Shown here: one piece after another, positions 1 through 6,800 of the stretch
How positions within the stretch are numbered: position 1 is the stretch's first letter
Layout of the letters: each line of letters begins with the position of its first letter
Assembly: GCA_002479245.1 (NCBI GenBank)
Contig: DLMG01000323.1
Location: 1 to 14,469 of the forward strand
DNA length: 14,469 nt
Reading direction: 5' to 3'
Origin: Verrucomicrobia subdivision 3 bacterium UBA7542
GTDB taxonomy: Bacteria; Verrucomicrobiota; Verrucomicrobiia; Limisphaerales; UBA11358
Position numbers and translations under genes: made by a program
The notes under the pieces: model-generated
Database searches by the model: none
Seen by the model: only the letters and a program-made list of their open reading frames with translations
What the model was told of the DNA's origin: nothing

Positions 1-257
1 TCAATCTTGTCCACGCGCGGCGAATGCAGCGGGAATACGCGCTCCACGCCTTCGCCGTAGCTGATGCGGCGCACGGTGAAGGTCTCATTCAGGCCGTGTC
101 CGCGTCTGCCCATGACGACGCCGGAGAAAATCTGGATGCGTTCCTTGTCGCCTTCGACGACCTTGGTATGCACGCGCACACTGTCGCCGACCGCGAATTT
201 CGGATCGTCTTTGCGATACTGTTCCGATTCAATTTTTTCTTGTAATGCCTGGTTCAT
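1..257 (-). CDS. rplS: 50S ribosomal protein L19, C-terminus cut by window edge
   Basis: Reverse-strand translation from the ATG at 257-255 gives [18 protein letters not shown] and continues for 85 codons to the window edge with no stop. Later segments such as [20 protein letters not shown] and [12 protein letters not shown] are typical of bacterial L19, which contributes to the 30S-50S interface of the ribosome. L19 is usually about 115 residues, so roughly 30 C-terminal residues are missing. It is the last visible gene of the rpsP-khpA-trmD-rplS operon, 84 nt downstream of the trmD stop. No Shine-Dalgarno sequence is seen before the start; the bases just upstream are a T-run. The family call is secure; only the 3' end is unseen. 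Confidence 0.96.
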   Translation of the reverse strand, partial: MNQALQEKIESEQYRKDDPKFAVGDSVRVHTKVVEGDKERIQIFSGVVMGRRGHGLNETFTVRRISYGEGVERVFPLHSPRVDKI

Positions 258-273
258 AAAAAAGCCATTGGTT

Positions 274-323
274 TATTGGAGTGTTGGAGTACCGGGTGTG
301 GTTTAATTCCCATCACTCCAATA
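274..323 (-). repeat. Inverted repeat between trmD and rplS built of TGGAGT-type units
   Basis: Positions 274-287 (TATTGGAGTGTTGG) pair with 310-323 (CCATCACTCCAATA) with one mismatch in 14, around a 22-nt loop. The flanks continue the theme of short TGGAGT/ACTCCA units (to about 335). In the operon mRNA this forms a stem-loop in the 84-nt trmD-rplS spacer. It could be a processing or partial termination site that tunes L19 against TrmD, or simply a dispersed short palindromic repeat. The pairing is seen; the role is inferred. Confidence 0.6.
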
Positions 324-341
324 CTCCATCGCTCCGTTTTT

Positions 342-1007
342 TCATAGCAAATCCGGTCTTCGTTCTTTGGTCCGCAACTTCGCCTGTTCGCGCCGCCATT
401 TTTCAATTTCGGCGTGGTGGCCGGAAACCAAAACGTCCGGGACCTTCATCCCGCGAAATTCCGCCGGTCGCGTGTATTGCGGATATTCCAGCAGCCCGTG
501 GCTGAAGGATTCGTCGCGCGAACTTTCGTCGTCGCCCAGCGCTCCGGGCAGCAACCGCGTCACCGCATCAATCACCACCATCGCGGGCAGCGCGCCGTTC
601 GTCAGCACGTAATCGCCGATGGATAATTCGTCGTCGGCGAGTTTTTCCCGCACGCGCCCGTCAAAGCCCTCGTAATGGCCGGTGACGAGCAGCAAATCTT
701 CCGATTGCGCCAGCTCGCGCGCGATGGACTGATTGAATTTTCGCCCGGCGGGCGACAACAAAATCACGCGCGTTTTTTCTCGCTTCAAATTTTCAATCGC
801 TTCAAAGAGCGGTTCCGGCTTCAACAACATTCCCGGTCCGCCGCCGAAGGGCCGGTCATCCACGGTTTTGTGCCGGTCGTGCGTCCAGTCGCGCAGGTTG
901 TGGATTTTCAGGTCCAGCAGACCGGCCTCGCGCGCACGTTTGACGATGCTTTCATCGAGCGGCCCGGCGAACATCGCCGGGAACAAAGTGAGCACGTCAA
1001 TTTTCAC
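342..1007 (-). CDS. trmD: tRNA (guanine-37-N1)-methyltransferase TrmD
   Basis: TrmD transfers a methyl group from S-adenosylmethionine to N1 of G37, next to the anticodon of certain tRNAs, preventing +1 frameshifting. The 221-aa product starts at GTG 1007-1005 ([13 protein letters not shown]), the only start that fits the family's N-terminus; the open frame upstream is low-complexity Asp/Glu coding from a repeat. Family signatures are [11 protein letters not shown] (about 50-60), the SAM-binding trefoil-knot segments [12 protein letters not shown] (108-119) and [15 protein letters not shown] (129-143), and [11 protein letters not shown] (171-181). The site that is usually DSF, containing the catalytic Asp, reads D165-E166-S167-F168. 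The protein ends at RRPDLL and so lacks the 15-30 residue tail of many homologues. A GAGGAC at about 1013-1018 may serve as ribosome binding site. Confidence 0.95.
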   Translation of the reverse strand: MKIDVLTLFPAMFAGPLDESIVKRAREAGLLDLKIHNLRDWTHDRHKTVDDRPFGGGPGMLLKPEPLFEAIENLKREKTRVILLSPAGRKFNQSIARELAQSEDLLLVTGHYEGFDGRVREKLADDELSIGDYVLTNGALPAMVVIDAVTRLLPGALGDDESSRDESFSHGLLEYPQYTRPAEFRGMKVPDVLVSGHHAEIEKWRREQAKLRTKERRPDLL

Positions 1008-1023
1008 TCCATCGTCCTCATTC

Positions 1024-1076
1024 TCGTCCTCGTCCTCGTAATCGAATCGCGACGACGAGAACGAGGACGAGGACGA
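1024..1076 (-). promoter_or_regulatory. 16-bp perfect hairpin between khpA and trmD, in place of rimM
   Basis: Positions 1024-1039 (TCGTCCTCGTCCTCGT) are the exact reverse complement of 1061-1076, with a 21-nt loop. In the mRNA the stem begins one base after the khpA stop and ends 16 nt before the trmD GTG. A further TCGTCCTC at 1012-1019 (GAGGACGA in the mRNA, overlapping the probable trmD ribosome binding site) can pair with the same upstream arm, so two mutually exclusive folds are possible, one hiding the binding site. The structure is seen; a regulatory role is inferred. It could instead be an inserted palindromic repeat. Confidence 0.55.
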
Positions 1077-1077
1077 A

Positions 1078-1317
1078 CTAAGTTTTTTCTTCGACAATTT
1101 CCACCGAACAACGCAGGCCTTTCTTCGCGCTGCCGGCCAGCAACAACGAGCGGATTGCATTGATCGTTATGCCCTGGCGGCCAATGATTTTGCCCACGTC
1201 CTGCGGGTCCAGACGCAGTTCATAAACCGTCATGCCCCCGCGCTCCACCGGCGTGATGCTCACCGCGTCGGTATTCTGCACGAGGCCTTTGACGACATAT
1301 TCCAGGAACGCTTGCAT
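1078..1317 (-). CDS. khpA: KhpA-type single KH-domain RNA-binding protein
   Basis: This 79-aa protein starts at ATG 1317 ([14 protein letters not shown]). It consists of one type-II KH domain; the RNA-gripping GxxG loop is visible in [19 protein letters not shown]. Members of the family (KhpA/YlqC) usually sit right after rpsP, as here (17-nt gap), and form a small RNA-binding chaperone, often with KhpB/EloR. They influence cell division and envelope synthesis in Firmicutes; the role in this lineage is not known. The open frame extends a few codons further upstream (to 1338), overlapping the rpsP stop, but the family N-terminus fits the MQAFLEY start. The gene is followed directly by the khpA-trmD hairpin. 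Confidence 0.92.
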   Translation of the reverse strand: MQAFLEYVVKGLVQNTDAVSITPVERGGMTVYELRLDPQDVGKIIGRQGITINAIRSLLLAGSAKKGLRCSVEIVEEKT

Positions 1318-1334
1318 CGCCCGAAAAATTAAAA

Positions 1335-1595
1335 TCAAGCCGGTGGCGGAACAACCACCTTGCCCGCCTTCTTGATGAGGCTGGCGACGGTGTCGCTCGG
1401 CTGTGCGCCTTTGCTGACCCAGTATTGGGCGCGGTCGAGTTTGAGCGAGAAATTATCGCCCTTCTTCAACGGCTGATACGTGCCGATTTCCTCGATGAAC
1501 TTGCCGTCGCGCGGACTGCGACCGTCAGCCACCACAATGCGAAACGCCGGAGCGTTCTTGGCTCCGACGCGCTTCATGCGAATTTTTACTGCCAT
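1335..1595 (-). CDS. rpsP: 30S ribosomal protein S16
   Basis: The 86-aa product starts at ATG 1595 ([20 protein letters not shown]) and contains the family hallmarks [20 protein letters not shown] and [19 protein letters not shown]16 is a small 30S subunit protein needed for assembly of the 16S rRNA 5' domain. Length and composition are normal, apart from a proline-rich end (VVVPPPA). It is the first gene of the operon with khpA, trmD and rplS, and lies about 15 nt downstream of the predicted transcription start, so the leader is very short and has no clear Shine-Dalgarno sequence. The longer open frame upstream is not supported by homology. Confidence 0.96.
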   Translation of the reverse strand: MAVKIRMKRVGAKNAPAFRIVVADGRSPRDGKFIEEIGTYQPLKKGDNFSLKLDRAQYWVSKGAQPSDTVASLIKKAGKVVVPPPA

Positions 1596-1616
1596 ATATT
1601 TATCAAAAGAGCACAA

Positions 1617-1645
1617 ACTATACAGGTTGGTGGTGGTGGTATCAA
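1617..1645 (-). promoter_or_regulatory. Sigma70-type promoter for the rpsP operon
   Basis: On the minus strand, TTGATA (1640-1645) and TATAGT (1617-1622) are separated by exactly 17 bp. They match TTGACA/TATAAT at five of six and at four to five of six positions respectively. Transcription would begin near 1610, some 15 nt before the rpsP ATG. The spacer contains a CCA triplet run (1627-1639). This is the only strong sigma70-like promoter I found by eye in the window. Confidence 0.7.
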
Positions 1646-1707
1646 GTTCTGTTTTGAACAAAAAAGGCCGCTTGCCGACCGCGCCAATCGCTGCTTTGCT
1701 GGTGTCA

Positions 1708-2193
1708 ATGAGCGGGCCGTATGAGGAAATTTTGGACGGCGGGTCGTTGCCGCGTTCGGCGCCGGGCCTGCGCCACGAGGCGATTTGCGGCCGTCTGCAC
1801 GTGTTGATGACCGCCAGCGTTGCGAACCTGGCCGCCATCCGGCTGCTCGCACCGCGGGAACAGGTTTGTATTACCCGGACGACGACGCTTTGTCCCGACC
1901 TAGCGCTCGTGACGGCGGCCACGGGCAAGCTCTGGCTGGCGGTGGAAATCGTCAGCACGGACGATCACCGCTCCGACACCGTCATCAAAAAGCAGATTTA
2001 CGAGGACATCCGCGTGCCGCGGTTGTGGATGGTGGATCCGCGCTACGACAACGTGGAGGTTTATCACAGCACCGAATGGGGGCTGGCGTTGAAGGGAATT
2101 CTGGCTGGCAGTGAAGTGCTGGCGGAAGCATTGATTCCAGAATTTCAAATCGTCGTTGCCGAATTGTTTGCCGCGCAGCCGGAGGCGGGCTGA
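1708..2193 (+). CDS. Uma2-family (DUF820) endonuclease-like protein
   Basis: The 161-aa product, from ATG 1708 ([17 protein letters not shown]), matches the Uma2/DUF820 pattern. It has an N-terminal helical part with His23 ([14 protein letters not shown]), then CPDLALV with Asp64, [14 protein letters not shown] with Glu80 and Lys94/Lys95 in VIKKQIYE. The usual closing block [16 protein letters not shown] follows. This arrangement is that of the PD-(D/E)xK nuclease fold. The family is very abundant in Cyanobacteria and PVC bacteria, and its biological role is unsettled. It is slightly shorter than the usual 180-200 residues. A GTG six bases upstream is a possible alternative start. The gene diverges from rpsP and its start lies about 60 nt beyond the rpsP promoter. 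No partner gene indicates a restriction or toxin-antitoxin role. Confidence 0.82.
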   Translation: MSGPYEEILDGGSLPRSAPGLRHEAICGRLHVLMTASVANLAAIRLLAPREQVCITRTTTLCPDLALVTAATGKLWLAVEIVSTDDHRSDTVIKKQIYEDIRVPRLWMVDPRYDNVEVYHSTEWGLALKGILAGSEVLAEALIPEFQIVVAELFAAQPEAG

Positions 2194-2268
2194 CCCGGTG
2201 TTAATTTGCTTGAACAAAACCAATAATTGTGGTGTCTAACCCTTCAACACCAAACCAATCAACAATCC

Positions 2269-2616
2269 ATGAAAAAATCCATAATGTTTCTAGCTATCGC
2301 CGCCGGCCTTTTGCTGGCGGTTTCAACCTCCCGCCTGCTCGCGGTGGAAGCTGCGAGCAAGGAAGTCACCATCACCGGCTCAATGGTTTGCGGCAAATGC
2401 ACGCTGCACGAAACGACGGAATGTCAGAACGTTGTCCAGGTCCAAAAGGACGGCAAAACCGTCAATTATTACCTGACGCAAAATGACTTGAGCAAGGCCA
2501 GTCACAAGGCCGTCTGCGGCGGTACCGCCGAAAAAGTGACGGTCACTGGCACCGTCACGGAAAAGGACGGCAAGGAAATAATGACGCCGACCAAGATTGA
2601 CGTGGTCAAATCCTGA
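2269..2616 (+). CDS. Small exported four-cysteine protein (DUF6370-like)
   Basis: This 115-aa protein starts at ATG 2269. Residues 1-28 form a classical signal peptide: KK, then a hydrophobic IMFLAIAAGLLLAV, then a likely cleavage after AVEA. The mature part has ITGSMVCGKCTLHETTEC with Cys41, Cys44 and Cys52, plus His47. Further on come YYLTQNDLSKASHKAVC (His79, Cys83) and the beta-strand-like VTVTGTVTEKDGKEIMT. This resembles the DUF6370-type proteins I associate with Verrucomicrobia and Planctomycetes, whose function is unknown. The Cys/His set could bind a metal or form disulfides in the periplasm. It lies 75 nt after the Uma2 gene and converges on hisA. The family name is from memory and moderately certain. 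Confidence 0.75.
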   Translation: MKKSIMFLAIAAGLLLAVSTSRLLAVEAASKEVTITGSMVCGKCTLHETTECQNVVQVQKDGKTVNYYLTQNDLSKASHKAVCGGTAEKVTVTGTVTEKDGKEIMTPTKIDVVKS

Positions 2617-3405
2617 TTAATTGGTCCCCAATGAACCGCCGCCGGAGTTTTCGCTCTGGCGGCGGTTAAATTTTACCACGTCGGCGAAAAGAACGCTGGT
2701 GCCTCCAAAAATGTCCAGCGCCGAGCCAATCGTCAGATCAATTTTTCCCCCGCCCAGCAGTGTAACTTCCTCCAAATCCGACATTGAATTTGCGCCGCCC
2801 GCGTAAGTCGTCGGAATGGGCGTCCACTGGCCAAGTTGCTTGACCAGTTCCCGGTCAATGCCGCGGCGCAGGCCCTCCTTGTCCACGGCATGGATTAAAA
2901 ATTCCGCGCAGCTTCCGGCAAGTTTTTGAAATGTGTCCGGCGAAATGGTCACTTCCGTCCATTTCTGCCAGCGGTCGGTGACGACGAAATATTTTTTGCC
3001 GCGGCGACGGCAGCTCAAATCCAGCACCAGCCGTTTTTTGCCGACGGCTTTGACCAGTTCGCCCAGCCGGTTCCAATCCACCTGGCCTTCGTAAAACACC
3101 CAACTGGTGACGATGACGTGCGACGCCCCGCCGTCGAGCCAGTCGCGGGCGTTCCGGGCGTTGATGCCGCCGCCGATTTGCAATCCGCCCGGATAGGCCG
3201 CAATGGCCGCCCGCGCTTCATTTTCGTTGCCGGGGCCGAGCATGATGACGTGGCCGCCGGTCAGGCCGGCGCGTTTGTAAAGTTCCGCGAACCACGCGGC
3301 GGAGCGGTCGGAGACAAAGTTCGTGCGCAGGCCGGAATCGCCGAGCGAGCCGCCGACGATTTGCTTCACCTTGCCTTCATGCAGGTCAATGCACGGTCGA
3401 AACAT
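2617..3405 (-). CDS. hisA: Eukaryote-type HisA: ProFAR isomerase of histidine biosynthesis
   Basis: This 262-aa TIM-barrel enzyme starts at ATG 3405 (MFRPCIDLHEGKVKQIVGGS). It should convert ProFAR to PRFAR, the fourth step of histidine synthesis, in the cytoplasm. The two catalytic Asp candidates are Asp7 (CIDLHEG) and Asp129 (RLVLDLSCRRR). Phosphate-binding glycines appear in LQIGGGI and TYAGGAN. Segments such as GGHVIMLG, SHVIVTSWVF and AEFLIHAVDKEGLRRGID are those of the plant/fungal HIS6 branch rather than of common bacterial HisA. No other his gene is in the window. The stop codon abuts that of the convergent upstream gene, and the last residues (SENSGGGSLGTN) are encoded by a GC-rich hairpin. 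Confidence 0.9.
   Translation of the reverse strand: MFRPCIDLHEGKVKQIVGGSLGDSGLRTNFVSDRSAAWFAELYKRAGLTGGHVIMLGPGNENEARAAIAAYPGGLQIGGGINARNARDWLDGGASHVIVTSWVFYEGQVDWNRLGELVKAVGKKRLVLDLSCRRRGKKYFVVTDRWQKWTEVTISPDTFQKLAGSCAEFLIHAVDKEGLRRGIDRELVKQLGQWTPIPTTYAGGANSMSDLEEVTLLGGGKIDLTIGSALDIFGGTSVLFADVVKFNRRQSENSGGGSLGTN
2634..2674 (+). terminator. Terminator-like hairpin after the exported-protein gene, inside the 3' end of hisA
   Basis: Arms 2634-2647 (AACCGCCGCCGGAG) and 2654-2667 pair over 14 positions with one G-T mismatch, around a TTTTCG loop, and are followed by AAATTTT. It starts 18 nt after the TGA of the plus-strand gene, so it could end that transcript. It also encodes the C-terminal tail of hisA on the other strand. 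The T-run is short, so termination strength is uncertain. Confidence 0.6.
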
Positions 3406-3465
3406 GGGTCTAAACTAGAGTTCCACGTATGAAGTTCCAAGTTCCAAGTTGACCGGGGGTGGGAA

Positions 3466-3554
3466 TCTCTTGGGAGCGCCGGCGTCTCGCCGGCAAACAA
3501 ATTTGGTCGTCACATCAGGCAACGAGCCGGCGGGACGCCGGCGCTCCCAAGAGA
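3466..3554. repeat. REP-like palindrome with 29-nt arms
   Basis: Arm 3466-3494 (beginning TCTCTTGGGAGCGCCGGCG) is the reverse complement of 3526-3554 with a single mismatch; the 31-nt centre is not paired. Each arm also contains its own small GCCGGC palindrome. The form is that of a repetitive extragenic palindrome or a tiny non-autonomous element. No transposase is present in the window. Transcribed, it would form a very stable stem that could act as a bidirectional block between hisA and the kinase gene. Confidence 0.85.
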
Positions 3555-3577
3555 AAGAAACATGGTGGCAGCGTCAG

Positions 3578-3736
3578 GGGCGTGTTGCCGAAAGGTTGGA
3601 GCGCGGGTTGTCTCAACCCGCAGCCGGTGGCCGGCGGTAGTGGCGGTGAACATTCCTGCCCTTTTGTGTTCCGGGCGGCTGCCGCTACGAACAAGCCGCG
3701 CTCCGCCATCTCCAAAATGATTTGGGCAACACGCCC
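3578..3736. repeat. Nested imperfect inverted-repeat element, about 159 nt
   Basis: The outer 12-nt ends, GGGCGTGTTGCC at 3578-3589 and its exact complement at 3725-3736, enclose a second pair: GGAGCGCGGGTTGT at 3598-3611 against 3691-3704, one mismatch in 14. The left inner arm also forms its own 8-bp hairpin (3603-3610 with 3614-3621). Terminal inverted repeats with an internal palindromic body suggest a MITE-like or compound REP element, probably mobilised in trans if at all. It begins 23 nt after the preceding palindrome. Confidence 0.65.
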
Positions 3737-3801
3737 TCCGGTTGCGCCCGGACATTTGCGGATTGCCATTTGCCGACATCGCTTCATAATCGCAGTCAAC
3801 T

Positions 3802-6800
3802 ATGAAAGCCGTTACAAGGGAAGAACGGCGTGTTGCGTATCCGCTCGTCCTGAGCTTCGCCATTCTGGCATTGGGACTTGTCGTGGGTGGCACCTTTTAC
3901 TACCGGAACTACGCGCAGCACTTTCGCGCCGAGGCCGAGAGCCAGCTTTCCGCCATCGCAAAGTTGAAGGTGGACGAACTGGTGGAGTTTCGCAAGGAGC
4001 GGTTGGGGGACGCCGCCACCTTTTTCAACAACACTTCTTTTTCCGGGCTGGTACGGCGCTTTCTTGAACACCCGGAGGACGCGGACGCGCAACAGCAGGT
4101 TCAGGAGTGGGCAGCCAAATACATGGCAACCGACCAGTATGATCTGGTGCGCCTGATTGATGCTCAAGGTGTCATTCACATGTCAGTTCCCGCCGGCCGG
4201 CCGCCGTTATCTTCCGTTGTTGCGCAGCGCGTTTCAGAAGTCTTGCGATCTGGTCAAGTGGCCTTGGAGGATTTCCACTGGAACGAGCATGACCAGCGGA
4301 TCTATCTGACGCTGCTGGTGCCCATTCTCGACAGGTCGGACCACAGCCAAGCCTTGGGCGTTCTCGCCCTGCGGATTAATCCCGAAGCCTATCTCTATCC
4401 GTTCCTCAGCCGCTGGCCGACGTCCAGCCGGACGGCCGAGACCCTGCTCGTTCGGCGGGACGGCAACGACGTGCTGTTCCTCAACGAGTTGAAGTTCAAA
4501 ACCAACACCGCCCTCAACCTGCGCATTTCCCTTGAAAACACCAACGTGGCTGCGGTGAAAGCCGTGCTGGGGCAGGAAGGCGTCGTGGAAGGCGTGGATT
4601 ACCGCGGGGTGCCGACGCTGGCTGCCCTGCACCATGTCCCCGACTCGCCGTGGTTCCTGATCGCCCGCATGGATGCCGCCGAAGTGTATGCGCCGCTGCG
4701 CGAGCGGTTGAGGCTGACCATCCTGCTCGCGAGCCTTTTGCTGATCAGCGTGGGCTTGGGCATCGGCGCGATCTGGCGGCATCTGCGCGTCCAGTTTTAC
4801 AAGGAGCGGTATCAGATAGCCGAGGCGCTGCGGGAGAGCGAAGAGCGTTTCAGACGGATATTCGAGGAGGGCCCGACTGGAATAGCGATACTTGACGAGG
4901 CGTTTCGTTTTATTCAGGTGAACCCGGCTTTTTCTTCCATGCTGGGATATTCCATGGACGAGATGCGAACGATGGCCTTCACCGACATCACCCATCCTGA
5001 CCACATCCAAAGAGATGTCGAACACATGCGGCGTCTGCTGCGCGGTGAACTCTCCGTGTACAGCACTGAGAAACGGTATATCGCCAGGTCCGGGAAAGAA
5101 TTGTGGGGACTGGTGCAAGTGAATGTGGTGCGGAACGCGGCCGGAGCATTCCGCTATTTTCTTGCAATCATCAGCGACATCACCGACCGCAAGCGGGCGG
5201 AGATGGTGCGGTGGGAGAGCGAGGAACGGCTGCGTTTGCATACGGACAACTCTCCCCTGGCCGTGGTTGAATGGAGCGCCGACTTGATTATCACGCGGTG
5301 GACGGGCGCGGCTGAAAAGATGTTCGGCTGGAGCGCGGAGGAAGCCATCGGCAAACCGATCACGGAATTGCCTGGAATCTGCGAGGAGGACCTTCCGGCC
5401 GTGCAAAGCGTCATACGGCAGCTTGCCGGCGGCGTGTCGAAACATGTCTTTTCCTCAAACCGCAACCGCACCAGGAATGGACAGGTCATTCATTGCGAGT
5501 GGCACAATTCCGTGCTGCATGATGCCGGGGGGAAAATGACCTCGGTCCTGTCGCAGGTTCTTGACATCACCGAGCGCAAGCGGGCGGAGGAAACCATTGC
5601 CCACGAACGCCAGTTGCTCCGCAACTTGATTGATCTGCTGCCCGAAACTTTTTTTATCAAAGACCTGGACAGCCGTTTTCTGGTTGTCAACGAAACCCTG
5701 GCGAAACAATACGGCAAAGACACTCCCTCCCAACTTCTTGGCCTGTCCGACGCGGACCTTTTCCCCGCCGGACTGGCCGCCGATTTCCGCGCCGAGGAGA
5801 TGAAGGTTTTTGCTGGAGAGCCAATCATCGGCCAGGAAAACAGCGCGGTTTTTCTGGATGGCCGGAAGCACACGGTGTTGACGACCAAATTGCCGTTTCG
5901 GGACAGCCAGGGACGGATTTGCGGTCTGGTGGGAATCGGGCAGGACATCACCGACCGCAAGCGGGCGGAGGAGGCCCTGGCCAACGAGCGGGCGCTCTTG
6001 CGCACCTTGGTGGACAACTTGCCGGCGGCCATCTATTTGAAGGACCTTGCCGGGCGTAAAACCCTGGCGAATCGGGTGGAACTCGGCTATATGGGTGCAA
6101 CCTCCGAAGCGGAAGTCCTCGGCAAGACGGATTTCGACTTCTTCCCACCGGAACAGGCGGCAGTCTATCAAGCGAATGACCAGGAGGTAATCCGCAACGG
6201 CCAGCCACAAATCAATCACGAGTCTAGTTTCACCAAACCCGACGGCTCCGTCATCTATCTCTCGGGATCGACGGTCCCTCTGCGCGATGCCGCCGGCCGC
6301 GTAATCGGTCTGGCTGGCATTAACTACGACATCACCGACCGCAAGCGGGCGGAGGAACGGCTGCTCAAGGTTATTACGCAAACCCGCTGCATCCTGCATT
6401 CCGGCCAGGTGGAAGGTCCGGAAGGCTGGCGGGAACGGGCGTTGGAACCGGAATCGCCGTTTCACTGGGATTTTCCAGTGCTAAATGAAGAAGCAGCGCA
6501 AAAGATATTACCGCTGGAACAGGCGGCCGGCGAACGATACCAGGAAGCCTGGTTCCGCAGCCGCAATCGTGGCGATTGCACCCAGATGAATTGGAATGCA
6601 GGGAACGCCTTTCTGAATGATCTGCCTTTTTACCGCAACGAGTTCCGATGCATTGACAAACACGGGGTTGGGCATTGGATGCAGGAGTTTGTGACCGTCC
6701 GAAAACTGGCGGAAAATCGCTGGGAGCTTTTTGGCATCACCACTGACATTTCCGACTTAAAAAGGGTCGAGACGGAGTTGCGCCGGAGTGAAACCGGGCT

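Larger units (their letters stand above)
3406..3801. other. Gene-free spacer made mostly of palindromic repeats
   Basis: The 396 nt between hisA and the large kinase gene hold no convincing coding region; the short open frames here consist of repeat sequence. Next to hisA is a small direct repeat of GTTCCAA units (about 3432-3450). Two palindromic elements follow, listed separately. The last 65 nt before the kinase start show no clear promoter or ribosome binding site. Confidence 0.7.

Noticed and set aside
675..1163. Plus-strand open frame of 162 codons opposite trmD and khpA
   Set aside because: Antisense shadow of genes with clear families; composition is low-complexity Arg/Gln and no domain is recognisable.
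1335..1958. Long N-terminal extension of rpsP
   Set aside because: S16 begins at [11 protein letters not shown] (1595). The extension reads through the promoter and the divergent Uma2 gene.
2230..2252. Small TGGTGT/ACACCA hairpin upstream of the exported-protein gene
   Set aside because: Only six base pairs with an 11-nt loop; too weak to call a terminator or riboswitch.
3510..3893. Open frames across the hisA-kinase spacer
   Set aside because: They are made of palindromic repeat sequence and overlap the kinase start; no protein-like conservation pattern.
4234..5445. Minus-strand open frame of 403 codons inside the large kinase gene
   Set aside because: Long reverse frames are expected in GC-rich DNA. 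Its repeated LRPLAVGDV segments are simply the reverse reading of the DITDRKRAE repeats.
5176..6354. Possible CRISPR-like array from regularly spaced 27-nt repeats
   Set aside because: Spacing is about 384 nt, the repeats are in coding frame and encode the conserved C-terminal edge of PAS domains.
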